Assembly: GCF_900090145.1 (NCBI RefSeq)
Contig: NZ_FMHI01000012.1
Span: forward strand, 124,001 to 188,000
Direction of reading: 5' to 3'
Source of the DNA: Streptomyces sp. WMMB 322
GTDB taxonomy: Bacteria > Actinomycetota > Actinomycetes > Streptomycetales > Streptomycetaceae
Length of the DNA: 64,000 nucleotides
Shown: in pieces, positions 33,932 through 42,692 of the stretch
Layout of the letters: the number at the start of each line of letters is the position of its first letter
Numbering within the stretch: position 1 is the first letter of the stretch
The notes under the pieces: model-generated
Told to the model about the DNA's origin: nothing
Database searches by the model: none
Seen by the model: the letters and a program-made list of their open reading frames with translations, nothing else
Program-made: the position numbers and the translations under genes

Positions 33932-35413
33932 GTGCTGGACCAGGGCGCAGGCCCGCACACCCCGAAGATCCCCACCGGGCGGCACGGCGGCGCCTCGCGG
34001 CTGACCCGCCGCAAGCCCGTGGAGATGCTCCTGGCCGAGGGCGGCCACGGAGGCGGCGGCGAACTGCGCCGCAGCCTCGGCCTGTGGCAGCTGACCATGA
34101 TCAGCATCGGGGCGACACTCGGGACGGGGATCTTCGTCGTCCTCGGGCAGGCCGTGCCCGACGCCGGGCCCGCGGTCGTCGTCTCCTTCGTCATCGCGGG
34201 CCTCACGGCGCTCTTCTCCGCCCTCTCCTACGCGGAACTGGCCGGCACCATCCCCGTCGCCGGTTCCTCCTACTCCTACGCCTACGCGACGATGGGCGAA
34301 CTCGTCGCCTGGGTGTGCGGCTGGTGCCTGCTGCTGGAGTACGGGGTCTCCGTCGCCGCCGTCGCCGTCGGCTGGGGCCAGTACATCGACGAGCTGCTCC
34401 ACGCCACCCTCGGGCTGAACCTCCCCCAGGCGCTGTCGGCCCCGCCGGGCGAGGGCGGGCTCTTCAACGTCCCGGCACTCCTCGTCGTGCTGCTCGCCAT
34501 GGCCTTCCTGCTCGGCGGCGCCCGGGAGAGCGCGCGGGCCAACACCGTCATGGTCATTGTGAAGGTCCTCGCGCTGCTGCTGTTCTGCGCCGTCGCGGCC
34601 GCAGGTGTCCGGGCCGGCAACTACCAGCCGTTCATGCCGCTGGGCATGGCCGGGGTCAGCGCCGCCGGAGCGACCCTGTTCTTCTCCTACATCGGCTTCG
34701 ACGCGGCCTCCACGGCGGGGGAGGAGGCGAAGGACCCGCAGCGCGACCTTCCGCGCGCCATCCTCCTCTCGCTCGTCCTGGTCACCGCGCTGTACTGCCT
34801 CGTCGCGGCAGTGGCCGTGGGCGCCATGCCCTGGCAGCGGTTCGAGGGCGGCGAAGCGGCGCTCTCCGGCATCCTCCGCGAGGTCACCGGCCAGGACTTC
34901 TGGCCCGCGGTGCTCGCCTTCGGCGCCGTCGTCGCCATCGCGTCGGTCGTGCTGACCGTGCTGTACGGGCAGACCCGGATCCTCTTCGCGATGTCCCGCG
35001 ACGGCCTGGTGCCCGCCGTCTTCTCCAGGGTCGATCCCCGCAGCGGCACCCCGCGCGCCAACACCGTCATCGTCTCCGCGTTCTGCGCAACGCTCGCCGC
35101 GGCCGTGCCGCTCGGCGGTCTCGCCGACGCCACCAGCATCGGCACCCTCTTCGCCTTCGGACTCGTCAACGTCGCGGTGATCGTGCTGCGCCGCACCCGG
35201 CCCGGGATGCGCCGCTCCTTCCGGGTTCCGCTCTCGCCGCTCCTGCCGCTGGCCGGACTGGGACTGTGCCTGTGGATGATGCTCTCCCTGGACGCCGTCA
35301 CGTGGGCGGTGTTCGGCGTCTGGATGGCGGTGGGCGCTGTGGTGTACTTCGGGTACGGGATGCGCCGCTCCCGGCTGAAGACCGCACCGGACCCCGCGAG
35401 CACGGAAGAGTGA
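33932..35413 (+). CDS. APC-family cationic amino acid permease
   Basis: This 493-aa membrane protein has twelve or more helices and matches CAT-type (YfnA-like) amino acid permeases: the first-helix motif SIGATLGTGIFVVLGQA near 55, FFSYIGFDAASTAGEEAKDP near 255, and GQTRILFAMSRDGLVP near 350. The GTG start has GAGGAGG upstream. It overlaps the Lrp/AsnC gene as GTGA and lies just before the DavA- and DavB-like genes, so lysine is the most likely substrate. Arginine, ornithine or other amino acids remain possible. Confidence 0.88.
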   Translation: MLDQGAGPHTPKIPTGRHGGASRLTRRKPVEMLLAEGGHGGGGELRRSLGLWQLTMISIGATLGTGIFVVLGQAVPDAGPAVVVSFVIAGLTALFSALSYAELAGTIPVAGSSYSYAYATMGELVAWVCGWCLLLEYGVSVAAVAVGWGQYIDELLHATLGLNLPQALSAPPGEGGLFNVPALLVVLLAMAFLLGGARESARANTVMVIVKVLALLLFCAVAAAGVRAGNYQPFMPLGMAGVSAAGATLFFSYIGFDAASTAGEEAKDPQRDLPRAILLSLVLVTALYCLVAAVAVGAMPWQRFEGGEAALSGILREVTGQDFWPAVLAFGAVVAIASVVLTVLYGQTRILFAMSRDGLVPAVFSRVDPRSGTPRANTVIVSAFCATLAAAVPLGGLADATSIGTLFAFGLVNVAVIVLRRTRPGMRRSFRVPLSPLLPLAGLGLCLWMMLSLDAVTWAVFGVWMAVGAVVYFGYGMRRSRLKTAPDPASTEE

Positions 35414-35880
35414 CCGGCCCCGCAGTGACTCTCAACGACCTCGACGAGCGCATCGTCCACCTCCTCTCCCAGGACGCCCGCCGCTCCTACGCCGACATCG
35501 GTGCCGAAGTGGGCCTCTCCGCGCCGGCCGTCAAACGCCGGGTCGACCGGCTGCGGGACCAGGGCGCCATCACCGGCTTCACCGTCCGCGTGGACCCGGC
35601 GGCGCTCGGCTGGCGGACCGAGGGCTACATCGAGATGTACTGCCGCTCCAAGACCGGCCCGGACGACATCCGCCGCGCACTCGCCCGCTACCCGGAGGTC
35701 GCCTCCGCCTCCACCGTGACCGGTGAGGCCGATGCGGTGGTGCAGGTCTTCGCCTCCGACATGCGGCACTTCGAGCAGGTGCTGGAACGCATCGCGGGGG
35801 AGCCGTTCGTCGAACGCACCAAGTCGGTGCTGGTGCTCTCGCCGCTGCTGCGCCGCTATCCGGCGGGGGCGCCGGGCTGA
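35410..35880 (+). CDS. Lrp/AsnC-family transcriptional regulator
   Basis: This 156-aa protein has an N-terminal helix-turn-helix (residues about 8-55, LNDLDERIVHLLSQDARRSY and VGLSAPAVKRRVDRLR) and a C-terminal RAM amino-acid-binding domain (about 70-145). GTG 35410 is coupled to the permease stop; GTG 35425 is an in-frame alternative. Lrp/AsnC proteins sense amino acids, and its place between a permease and lysine-degrading enzymes makes a lysine-responsive switch likely. Confidence 0.9.
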   Translation: MTGPAVTLNDLDERIVHLLSQDARRSYADIGAEVGLSAPAVKRRVDRLRDQGAITGFTVRVDPAALGWRTEGYIEMYCRSKTGPDDIRRALARYPEVASASTVTGEADAVVQVFASDMRHFEQVLERIAGEPFVERTKSVLVLSPLLRRYPAGAPG

Positions 35881-36086
35881 GCACGCGCCGGTACGGCATC
35901 GGGGTCGCGCAACGAAACCCCGCAAACGAGCCCCGATGCGCAACGGAACGCCCTCCGATGCGCAACAAATGTGCCTTGTCGGCCGGATTCCCGGAACGTA
36001 CCGTCGAAGTGTTCCCAGCACACCCGTACCGGCGGCTCCCGGCGTCCGCGCCCGCCTCCGTACGCCCGAGCACAGCCAGAGGTCCC

Positions 36087-36887
36087 ATGCCGTCGCTGCG
36101 TCTCGCCCTGCACCAGGGCCCCGCGGGCGTTCCCCGCACCGTCGAGGACGGTCTCGCCGCGCTCGACCACGCCGCACGCACCGCCGCCGCCGAAGGCGCG
36201 CGTCTCCTGGTCACGCCCGAACTGTCCCTCACCGGCTACGCGCTGGGCGACGGCGTCGCCGCACGCGCCGAATCCGCCGACGGCCCCTCCGCGCGTGCGG
36301 TCGCCGGCATCGCCGCCGCGCACCGCATCGCCGTCGTCCACGGATATCCCGAGCGCGACCCGGACAGCGGCGCGCTGTACAACTCAGCCGCCCTCGTCGG
36401 ACCCGACGGAACCCGTCTGGCCGGGTACCGCAAGACGCACCTCTACGGGGGCTACGAAAAGCGCCACTTCACCCCGGGCGACCGGCTCGTGGTGCAGGCC
36501 GACGTGGACGGCGTCCGCGTCGGGCTGCTCATCTGCTACGACGTGGAGTTCCCCGAAGCCGTGCGCGCCCACGCGCTCGCGGGCACCGAGCTGCTGGCCG
36601 TCCCGACCGCGCTGATGCGCCCCTACGACATGGTGGCGGAGACGCTCCTGCCCGCCCGGGCGTGGGAGAGCCAGCTGTATGTGGCGTACGCCAACCGCGT
36701 GGGCCGCGAAGGGGAGTTCGACTTCGCGGGCCTCAGCTGTCTCGCCGCCCCCGACGGAACCGTCCCGGCGCGCGCCGGCCGGGAGTCCGGGCTGCTGACG
36801 GCCGTCGCCGACACCGCCGTGCTGCACACCTCGCGCGAGCGGAACAGCTATCTCACCGACCGGCGGCCCGAGCTGTACACCACCTGA
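36087..36887 (+). CDS. davA: Nitrilase-superfamily amidase, DavA-like (5-aminopentanamidase)
   Basis: This 266-aa carbon-nitrogen hydrolase has the catalytic triad Glu (VTPELSLTGY, about 45), Lys (GYRKTHLYGG, about 116) and Cys (LLICYDVEFPE, about 150). Blocks such as AVVHGYPERDPDSGALYNSA, VPTALMRPYDMV and NSYLTDRRPELYT closely resemble Pseudomonas putida DavA, which hydrolyses 5-aminovaleramide to 5-aminovalerate. The next gene is DavB-like, the enzyme that makes that amide from lysine, which strongly supports the assignment. A weak AGAGG precedes the ATG. Confidence 0.85.
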   Translation: MPSLRLALHQGPAGVPRTVEDGLAALDHAARTAAAEGARLLVTPELSLTGYALGDGVAARAESADGPSARAVAGIAAAHRIAVVHGYPERDPDSGALYNSAALVGPDGTRLAGYRKTHLYGGYEKRHFTPGDRLVVQADVDGVRVGLLICYDVEFPEAVRAHALAGTELLAVPTALMRPYDMVAETLLPARAWESQLYVAYANRVGREGEFDFAGLSCLAAPDGTVPARAGRESGLLTAVADTAVLHTSRERNSYLTDRRPELYTT

Positions 36888-37015
36888 CGGGCCGCCCCGC
36901 CCGGCCCGCACGACGCCGCCCGGCCGGCGGCCGCGCCGCCGCGTCCCGCACCCGCACGCCGAACACCGTCCCTGCCCGAGCAGTCACCCGAACCCGGGAG
37001 AGGAGAAGCGCGCCG

Positions 37016-38764
37016 ATGACGTCCACGGTGCCCACAGCCGTACACGAGGAACCGCAGCCGCCGGCCGTCAGGCCGCTGACCATGTCCGGCCCGGACTTCC
37101 CCTTCGCCTACGACGACCACCTCGCCCACCCCGCAGGCCTGGGGTCGGTCCCCGCGACCGAACACGGCACCGAGGTCGCCGTCATCGGCGGCGGACTCTC
37201 CGGCATGGTCACCGCCTACGAGCTGATGAAGGCGGGCCTCAAGCCTGTCGTCTACGAGGCCGACCGGATCGGCGGGCGGCTGCGCACCGAACGGTTCGAG
37301 GGCTGCGAGGGCGAGTTGACGGCCGAAATGGGAGCCATGCGCTTCCCGCCGTCCTCCACCGCCTTCCAGCACTACGTCGAACTGACCGGCCTGCAGACGC
37401 GGCCGTTCCCCAACCCCCTCTCGCCCGCGGCTCCTTCGACGGTCGTGGACCTCAAGGGCACCTCGCACTACGCCCGTACGCTCGAGGACCTGCCACCGGT
37501 CTTCCACCAGGTCATGGACGCGTGGAACACCTGCCTGGAGGACGGCGCCGAATTCTCCGCCATGCAGCGGGCGCTGCGGGAGCGCGACGTGCCGCGCATC
37601 CGCGAGATCTGGTCCCGCCTGGTGCACAGGCTCGACAACCAGACCTTCTACGGTTTCCTCTGCGACTCGGAGTCCTTCGGCTCCTTCCGCCACCGCGAGA
37701 TCTTCGGGCAGGTCGGCTTCGGCACCGGCGGCTGGGACACCGACTTCCCCAACTCCATCCTGGAGATCCTGCGCGTCGTCTACACCGGTGCCGACGACGA
37801 CCACCGCAGCATCGTCGGCGGAAGCCAGCAGCTTCCCGAGCGGCTGTGGCAGCTGGAGCCCGACAAGCTCGTGCACTGGCCCGCCGGCACCTCCCTGGCC
37901 TCACTCCACCAGGACGCGGGAGCCGACCGCGGCGGCCGCACCCGCGGCGGGCACCGTCCCGCCGTGACCCGGCTGCGCCGCATCGCCGGCAACCGCATCA
38001 CCGTCACCGACGCCGGAGGCGAGATCCGCACCTACCGCGCGGCCGTCTTCACGGCCCAGTCATGGATGCTGCTGAGCAAGATCGACTGCGATGACGACCT
38101 GCTGCCCATCGACCACTGGACGGCCGTGGAGCGCACCCACTACATGGAGTCCTCCAAGCTGTTCGTGCCCGTGGACCGGCCGTTCTGGCTCGACGAGGAC
38201 GTCGATGAGCGCGGCGAGCCGACCGGCCGCGACAAGATGAGCATGACGCTCACCGACCGGATGACGCGCGGCACCTACCTGCTGGACGAGGGCCCGGACC
38301 GGCCCGCCGTCATCTGCCTCTCGTACACGTGGTGCGACGACAGCCTCAAGTGGCTGCCGCTCGACGCGAGTCAGCGCATGGAGGTGATGCTGAAGTCGCT
38401 GGGGGAGATCTATCCGAAGGTCGACATCCGCAGCCACATCACCGGCAGCCCCGTCACCGTCTCCTGGGAGAACGAGCCGTACTTCATGGGCGCGTTCAAA
38501 GCCAACCTGCCCGGCCACTACCGCTACCAGCGGCGGCTGTTCACGCACTTCATGCAGGACTCCCTGCCGGAGGACAAGCGCGGGCTCTTCCTCGCCGGCG
38601 ACGACATCTCCTGGACGGCGGGCTGGGCCGAGGGCGCCGTGCAGACCGCGCTCAATGCCGTGTGGGGAGTGCTGCACCACTTCGGCGGCGGCACCGACCC
38701 GGCCAACCCGGGTCCGGGCGACGTCTACGACGAGATCGCCCCGGTGCTGCTGCCGGAGGACTGA
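37016..38764 (+). CDS. davB: Flavin monooxygenase, DavB-like (L-lysine 2-monooxygenase)
   Basis: This 582-aa FAD enzyme carries the dinucleotide motif VAVIGGGLSGMVTAYELM near residue 56 and the arginine-rich IGGRLRTERF. Long stretches match P. putida DavB: SGPDFPFAYDDHLAHPAGLG, EMGAMRFPPSSTAFQHYVEL, GQVGFGTGGWDTDFPNS and the C-terminal LFLAGDDISWTAGWAEGAVQ. DavB converts L-lysine and O2 to 5-aminovaleramide and CO2. Residues about 300-320 contain a short Arg/Gly-rich insertion. Tryptophan 2-monooxygenase is the closest alternative, but the DavA neighbour and cationic permease favour lysine. A GGAGAGGAG site precedes ATG 37016. Confidence 0.87.
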   Translation: MTSTVPTAVHEEPQPPAVRPLTMSGPDFPFAYDDHLAHPAGLGSVPATEHGTEVAVIGGGLSGMVTAYELMKAGLKPVVYEADRIGGRLRTERFEGCEGELTAEMGAMRFPPSSTAFQHYVELTGLQTRPFPNPLSPAAPSTVVDLKGTSHYARTLEDLPPVFHQVMDAWNTCLEDGAEFSAMQRALRERDVPRIREIWSRLVHRLDNQTFYGFLCDSESFGSFRHREIFGQVGFGTGGWDTDFPNSILEILRVVYTGADDDHRSIVGGSQQLPERLWQLEPDKLVHWPAGTSLASLHQDAGADRGGRTRGGHRPAVTRLRRIAGNRITVTDAGGEIRTYRAAVFTAQSWMLLSKIDCDDDLLPIDHWTAVERTHYMESSKLFVPVDRPFWLDEDVDERGEPTGRDKMSMTLTDRMTRGTYLLDEGPDRPAVICLSYTWCDDSLKWLPLDASQRMEVMLKSLGEIYPKVDIRSHITGSPVTVSWENEPYFMGAFKANLPGHYRYQRRLFTHFMQDSLPEDKRGLFLAGDDISWTAGWAEGAVQTALNAVWGVLHHFGGGTDPANPGPGDVYDEIAPVLLPED

Positions 38765-38809
38765 GGTGACGGGGCGAGGCCGACGGCGCCGCCGCCCGCG
38801 GACAGTGCG

Positions 38810-39940
38810 TCAGGTCGGCAGACGCCAGCGCGGGCCGTCGGCGTCGCCGAGCCAGACGACCTGGTCCCACTCCGTGACGGTCATGCCGAACGCCGTCTGA
38901 TCGGGTGCGTCCTCCGCCTGCCACGCCATCAGCGCGTCCTCGACCTGATCCCACAGGCGCAGCGGGCCGTCCTGATGCACCGTCCAGCCGTTGCCGTCCG
39001 GCTCGGTCCATGCCTGTGACCCGGTAGCGGCGTCGACCAAGGCGACACCGTCCTCCGAACGCGTCAACTCTGCCGACGGAGCGCCCAGTTGCGCGACGAA
39101 GTGCGCAGTCCAGTCCTCCAGCAGGTCCGGGCTCACGCGGGCGGACCGGGTGGTTCCGGGGTGCTGGTAGAAGGTGGGACGCGGCGGGCGTTCATGGGGG
39201 CGGGCGAGCATGTACGTGACGGGGTCGCCGGCGAACCGGCCGCTGGCGACTCCCTCGTCGTCGAGGGCGAGGCGGATGAGCCCGGATGCGAGCATCCATC
39301 CGCTGATCGTGGTGGTGATGCTGCCGCCGTCCTTGAGCTGCCAGAGCCACGACGGCGGGATGCTGCGCACGGCACAGGTGGCGACGACGGCGTCTTACTC
39401 GGCGCCGTCCTGATGACCGCGCAGGCCGTCACCGACCACGGCGGTCGGTGCCCGCCCGGCGGCGTGAAGGTGCTGCGCCGCGCTCGTCGCCAGTTCCTCG
39501 TCGTACTCCACGGAGTACACGAGGTGGTCGCCGAGCCGGTGGCACAGCACAGCGGTGGAATAGCCGGTGCCGGTGCCGATCTCCAGCACTTTGTCGCCGT
39601 CGCCGATCTCGGCGAGCTCGACCATGCGCACCACCAGCGAGGGCAGGGTGCTCGACGAGGTGGGCCGCCCGGCCAGGCGGCCGGTGGCCTCGGCGGCGTT
39701 CATGCCGTCGACCTGCGTCACCCAGGTCGTATCGGCGTACACCATGCGGAGCCAGTCCTCCTCGTCGAACTCCTCGCGGCACACCGGCCTCCACTGCGTT
39801 CCGTCGGGCCGGAAGACCGCGTCGCCGAGAAACACCTCGCGCGGTACGGCCTCAACGGCGGCCTGCCACGCCGGGTCGGTGAGCCGGCCTTGGGCTCTGA
39901 GTTCGTCGACGAGGTCTTGACGGAAGGATGTGCTGCTCAT
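38810..39940 (-). pseudogene. PCMT-like methyltransferase of ATP-grasp peptide systems, broken by a nonsense codon
   Basis: The frame from ATG 39940 to the stop at 38810 would encode 376 aa: LRAQGRLTDPAWQAAVEAVP, YADTTWVTQVDG, SSSTLPSLVVRM, DKVLEIGTGTGYSTAVLCHRLG, then DAVVATCAVRSIPPSWL and a C-terminal domain. This is the protein-L-isoaspartate methyltransferase-like protein that accompanies ATP-grasp peptide maturases. Codon 182 is TAA (39395-39397) exactly where homologues have the Tyr of GxPYDRVIAT, so one C-to-A change (TAC to TAA) interrupts an otherwise intact frame. The ATG overlaps the end of an ATP-grasp fragment. It is a recently inactivated gene unless the codon is suppressed or a sequencing error. 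Confidence 0.8.
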
Positions 39941-40167
39941 CCAGGGTGCTCCCGGTCGGGGTGCTGGAGTCGGTCGGCGATGGCGGCAGTGATCCGGCTG
40001 GTGATGGGCTCGGGAAACCATGCGAATTGCCCGTTCGGACTGCACTCATGCCAGTGCCAGACGCCGACGGCGTCAAGCCCGAAGTCGAAGGCCCCGTAGG
40101 TCAGATCGAAGACAGTGAGGTAGTCGCGCACGGCCCTCGCCACCTCGGGCGGCGTGTCGATGTCGTG
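39937..40167 (-). pseudogene. C-terminal remnant of an ATP-grasp ribosomal peptide maturase
   Basis: About 76 codons are left open, ending ARAVRDYLTVFDLTYGAFDF, VWHWHECSPNGQFAW and ITAAIADRL. The E-C-x-P-N-G-Q-x-x-W block is the metal/ATP-binding end of ATP-grasp peptide maturases, which are normally over 300 residues. An in-frame TGA at 40168-40170 and loss of similarity mark the truncation point. The 4-bp overlap with the downstream methyltransferase preserves the original operon layout. The precursor peptide gene and the rest of the maturase are gone. Confidence 0.72.
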
Positions 40168-40336
40168 TCACGCCAAACGAGTGGATGGTCGAGCAGTCAC
40201 TCGACTGTTGTGCGACTGCGTACCGGGCGATCACTGCCGCCCCTTCGAATGGCCCACCACACGTCGGCGGCGGGCGCGGTGCGGACCGCGCCCGCGGCGA
40301 CGCGCGTGGGCCACGCGAGCGCGGGGCGTCACCCGC

Positions 40337-41266
40337 TCACATGCCGGCCTCCCGCACCGCCGCGAACAACGCACGTGCCGCGTCCGTGAGTTCGGTCGTG
40401 TCGCGCGAAACCGCCTGCACGTCCAGGATCGCCTCGTCCACACCGGCCGCCACGCCCTCAGCGAGGTCCTCGACGACCTGCTCGACGGTGCCCTGGTGCG
40501 TCCTGCGCCCGGCTTCGAGCGGCTTGTCCGTGAGGCTCACGCTGCACCGCTGCACGACGGTGAGCGAGTCCGGATCGCGGCCGTTGCGCTCGGCCATCTC
40601 CCTCAGCTTCGCCCGGTTGCGGGCCACGACGGGGTGAGGCGTGAGAGAGGGCGCCCAGCCGTCGGCCCGCCGGGCGATCCGCTCCAGGGTGCGGGAGTTG
40701 CTCGCTGCCAGCAGCACGGGGATGCCTCCGTCGTGCGGCTTGGGTCCGACGTCCGCAGGGGCGATCTGCGTGCGGCTGCCCTCGTATGCCGACGTGCCGG
40801 GGCCCCACACCGTCTCGCACACGTCCAGCAGTTCGTCCAGCAGCGCGCCCCGCCGGCCGAAGTCCGCGCCCGCAGCGGCGTATTCGTCGCGGGACCAGCC
40901 GGTGCCGAAGCCCGCGAGAAGGCGGCCGCCGCTCGCGGCGCTCAGCGTGCCGAGAGCACGGGCCAGGTCGAACGGCGCGTGCAGCGGGCCCACCAGCACG
41001 GACGTGCCCAGACGCACCCGTTCCGTGACCGCCGCGGCCTGGGCCAGCGTGACGAGCGGGTCGGCGACGTGCCGGAAGGACTCCGGCCACGGGCGGCCCT
41101 CGATGCCGTACATGCCGTCGACCGGGTCCTGCGGGATCAGGGTGCGTTCGAAGACCCACAGGCTGTCGTAGCCGCACTCCTCCGCCTCCCGTGCCACGGC
41201 CGTCACATCGCGTCCGGGTGCGTAGTGCTTCATCTGTGGCAGCCCCAGACCCAGTCGCAGCGTCAT
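40337..41266 (-). CDS. LLM-class F420-dependent oxidoreductase
   Basis: This 309-aa protein has the luciferase-like TIM-barrel features of F420-dependent oxidoreductases: LGLGLPQMKHYAPGRDV at the N-terminus, AREAEECGYDSLWVFERTL near 26, RVRLGTSVLVGPLHAPFDLA near 87, GRLLAGFGTGWSRDEYAAAG near 117 and IPVLLAASNSRTLERIARRADGW near 182. Reaction and substrate are not predictable. The ATG at 41266 has GGAGG upstream; longer frames in the same phase enter the repeat of the integrated element and are not real. It lies immediately beside the left end of that element. Confidence 0.88.
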   Translation of the reverse strand: MTLRLGLGLPQMKHYAPGRDVTAVAREAEECGYDSLWVFERTLIPQDPVDGMYGIEGRPWPESFRHVADPLVTLAQAAAVTERVRLGTSVLVGPLHAPFDLARALGTLSAASGGRLLAGFGTGWSRDEYAAAGADFGRRGALLDELLDVCETVWGPGTSAYEGSRTQIAPADVGPKPHDGGIPVLLAASNSRTLERIARRADGWAPSLTPHPVVARNRAKLREMAERNGRDPDSLTVVQRCSVSLTDKPLEAGRRTHQGTVEQVVEDLAEGVAAGVDEAILDVQAVSRDTTELTDAARALFAAVREAGM

Positions 41267-41319
41267 GTCGTCCTCCGTGAGGGTCGTGTCCGTACGGGGA
41301 TCTCCCGCCCTGCATGGAT

Positions 41320-41591
41320 GCCCCCTTCTGCTCCGGTGACCCCTTCCCGTATCTCCGGCGTCCGCCGTGGCCGTCAGTGGCCGCGCGGCAGGGGAGTGAG
41401 CAGACACCGCCCGGCGAGGCCGACTCCCGCGTCCAGCGCTTCGGTGAACTCCCCGGCCAGTTCGGGCTGTTCGCGCAGGCCCCACAGGGTGCGGAAAGCC
41501 ATCCACGCGCCCGCACGGGCCATCTCCAGGCTCCATGAAGCGAGCAGGTGCGTGAGCGGATCGGCCACGTCCAGGACGTCCGGACCCGGCA
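41320..41591 (-). repeat. Left 272-bp direct repeat (DUF5995 3' end)
   Basis: Identical to 44361-44632 except T/C at 41350 and G/A at 41360. Both mismatches lie outside the coding part. It probably is the left attachment or recombination arm of the element. Confidence 0.95.
41374..41591 (-). pseudogene. Detached C-terminal fragment of DUF5995 gene
   Basis: This piece encodes the last 72 residues of the DUF5995 protein (GPDVLDVADPLTHLLASWSL to LTPLPRGH) identically to the complete gene at 44415-45137. It lacks any 5' part and joins unrelated element DNA at 41592. It marks the original gene end before integration or the copy brought in by the element. Confidence 0.9.
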
Positions 41592-41873
41592 AGAGCACAC
41601 TTTCAAGATCACTGAGGCATCCACGTCCGGCTCGCTCCCGCCGCTCCGGTTCGACAACCGGTTCTCTCCGCAGAAGGCATGTGCAGGCTCATCACGCTGG
41701 CACGGGGGCGTTACGGGGTTCGACCTGGGACGACTCCTAGCCAACCGTGAGCCGCGAGGACGGCGCGGTCATCAGCCCCGGTGCGGGAGTCGCGAGCATG
41801 ACCTACAGGCCCATACGGGTTCGGAGAGCACAGCTGTGTGGACGGGCACCGTGAAGTAACCGGACGGCAAAGA
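41592..41873. other. Left internal end of the element, no gene assigned
   Basis: No frame here is convincing. A small perfect hairpin CCGGTT-CGAC-AACCGG lies at 41646-41661, and a GGGGTTCGACCTGGG stretch near 41710 only superficially resembles a tRNA T-arm. An integrase or excisionase gene, which would be expected here, is absent. Confidence 0.5.
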
Positions 41874-41914
41874 GCCCCCGTCCCGGTCAGAGGAAGTGAC
41901 CAGGGGCCGGGGGC
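41874..41914 (-). terminator. Imperfect terminator hairpin for element genes
   Basis: GCCCCCG-TCCCGGTCA pairs with TGACCAGGGGCCGGGGGC around a 7-base loop with a small bulge. It lies directly after the stop of the 81-aa gene. Confidence 0.6.
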
Positions 41915-41926
41915 CCGTCTGTGTGC

Positions 41927-42172
41927 TCAGTTGTAGGGAGGTAGGCCGATGAAGCCCCGTGTGGGCCCGTCACCTCCGGGACCCTTCGCGGGCACATGCT
42001 CAGCGATGGCAGCGAGCACGTCCGCCGTTGTGTCGCTCCGGGTCTCGGGGTCTGCATGGTCGTACACGCGCCACTCACCGGACGGCGCCTCCGGGTCGAT
42101 TGGCGCTACTACCCCCGGAATGCCCAGCGAGCGCATCACCCTGTCAACGCGTCCTGCCTCGTCTGCCGTCAC
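41927..42172 (-). CDS. Small hypothetical protein of the element
   Basis: This 81-aa acidic soluble protein starts MTADEAGRVDRVMRSLGIPG and ends GFIGLPPYN. Its composition and length resemble small accessory proteins of Streptomyces integrative plasmids. I do not recognise a domain. It lies 33 bases after the glycine-rich-domain-like gene and before a terminator, so the two are co-transcribed. Confidence 0.65.
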   Translation of the reverse strand: MTADEAGRVDRVMRSLGIPGVVAPIDPEAPSGEWRVYDHADPETRSDTTADVLAAIAEHVPAKGPGGDGPTRGFIGLPPYN

Positions 42173-42205
42173 GGTCCCTCTCTCCTGCTGCGCCTTAGTG
42201 TCAGC

Positions 42206-42676
42206 CTAGGCCCTCTTCGGCTTGGGCATCGGCTGGATAGGGCCGCATCCGCCCGGCACGGGGGTGTGGGAGCACTTCGCAGCAACATCGACGAGTGCCT
42301 TGGTCGGCCCCGTCCACAGCTCTTGATCGACGCTGTGCCCGGACTGCTCGATGACCGCCACGGTGCGCGTGAGCACGTCCGGGTCGAACCGCTCAGCGTC
42401 GGGGCGCTCCGGGTGGTGGTGAACGAAACCACCGAGACGTGCGCACAGGTCGGCGTACGTCTCCGTGTGGAGGATCAGCGCATGCCAGCCCTCGTCAACG
42501 ACACGGGACGGTGCTGTGCGCACCGTAGGGAACTGCGTCACGGCGTCTACGTACTTCAACGCCTCCGTCACGATGCGGACGGCCATGCCTTCGGACATGC
42601 CGGTGTTGTTGTCCCGCACAGTCGCGGCAATGTCCTCGAACTGGTCGGGCGTAAGTAGTGCGCGTACATCGGCCAT
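42206..42676 (-). CDS. Glycine-rich-domain-like (DUF1399-type) element protein
   Basis: This 156-aa protein contains VDEGWHALILHTETYADLC followed by GGFVHHHPERP, the W-H-x-x-I-L-x-T and H-H core found in glycine-rich-domain-containing proteins, often carried on Streptomyces mobile elements. The function is unknown. The C-terminal 25 residues are Pro/Lys-rich. It is the middle gene of a three-gene minus-strand group and is divergent from the XRE-PLD regulator. Confidence 0.72.
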   Translation of the reverse strand: MADVRALLTPDQFEDIAATVRDNNTGMSEGMAVRIVTEALKYVDAVTQFPTVRTAPSRVVDEGWHALILHTETYADLCARLGGFVHHHPERPDAERFDPDVLTRTVAVIEQSGHSVDQELWTGPTKALVDVAAKCSHTPVPGGCGPIQPMPKPKRA

Positions 42677-42692
42677 GTTCTCTCCCTGTTGA

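Noticed and set aside
36087..38764. The nitrilase plus monooxygenase pair considered as an indole-3-acetamide auxin pathway
   Set aside because: Sequence blocks resemble DavA and DavB more closely than IaaM, and the IAM pathway uses an amidase-signature hydrolase rather than a nitrilase fold; the cationic permease also favours lysine.
41690..41740. A GGGGTTCGACCTGGG stretch considered as a tRNA or tmRNA T-arm and possible attachment site
   Set aside because: No acceptor or anticodon stem can be drawn around it.
41548..41859. A 103-residue plus-strand frame crossing the left repeat junction
   Set aside because: It reads antisense to the DUF5995 fragment and has no supporting start site or codon bias.
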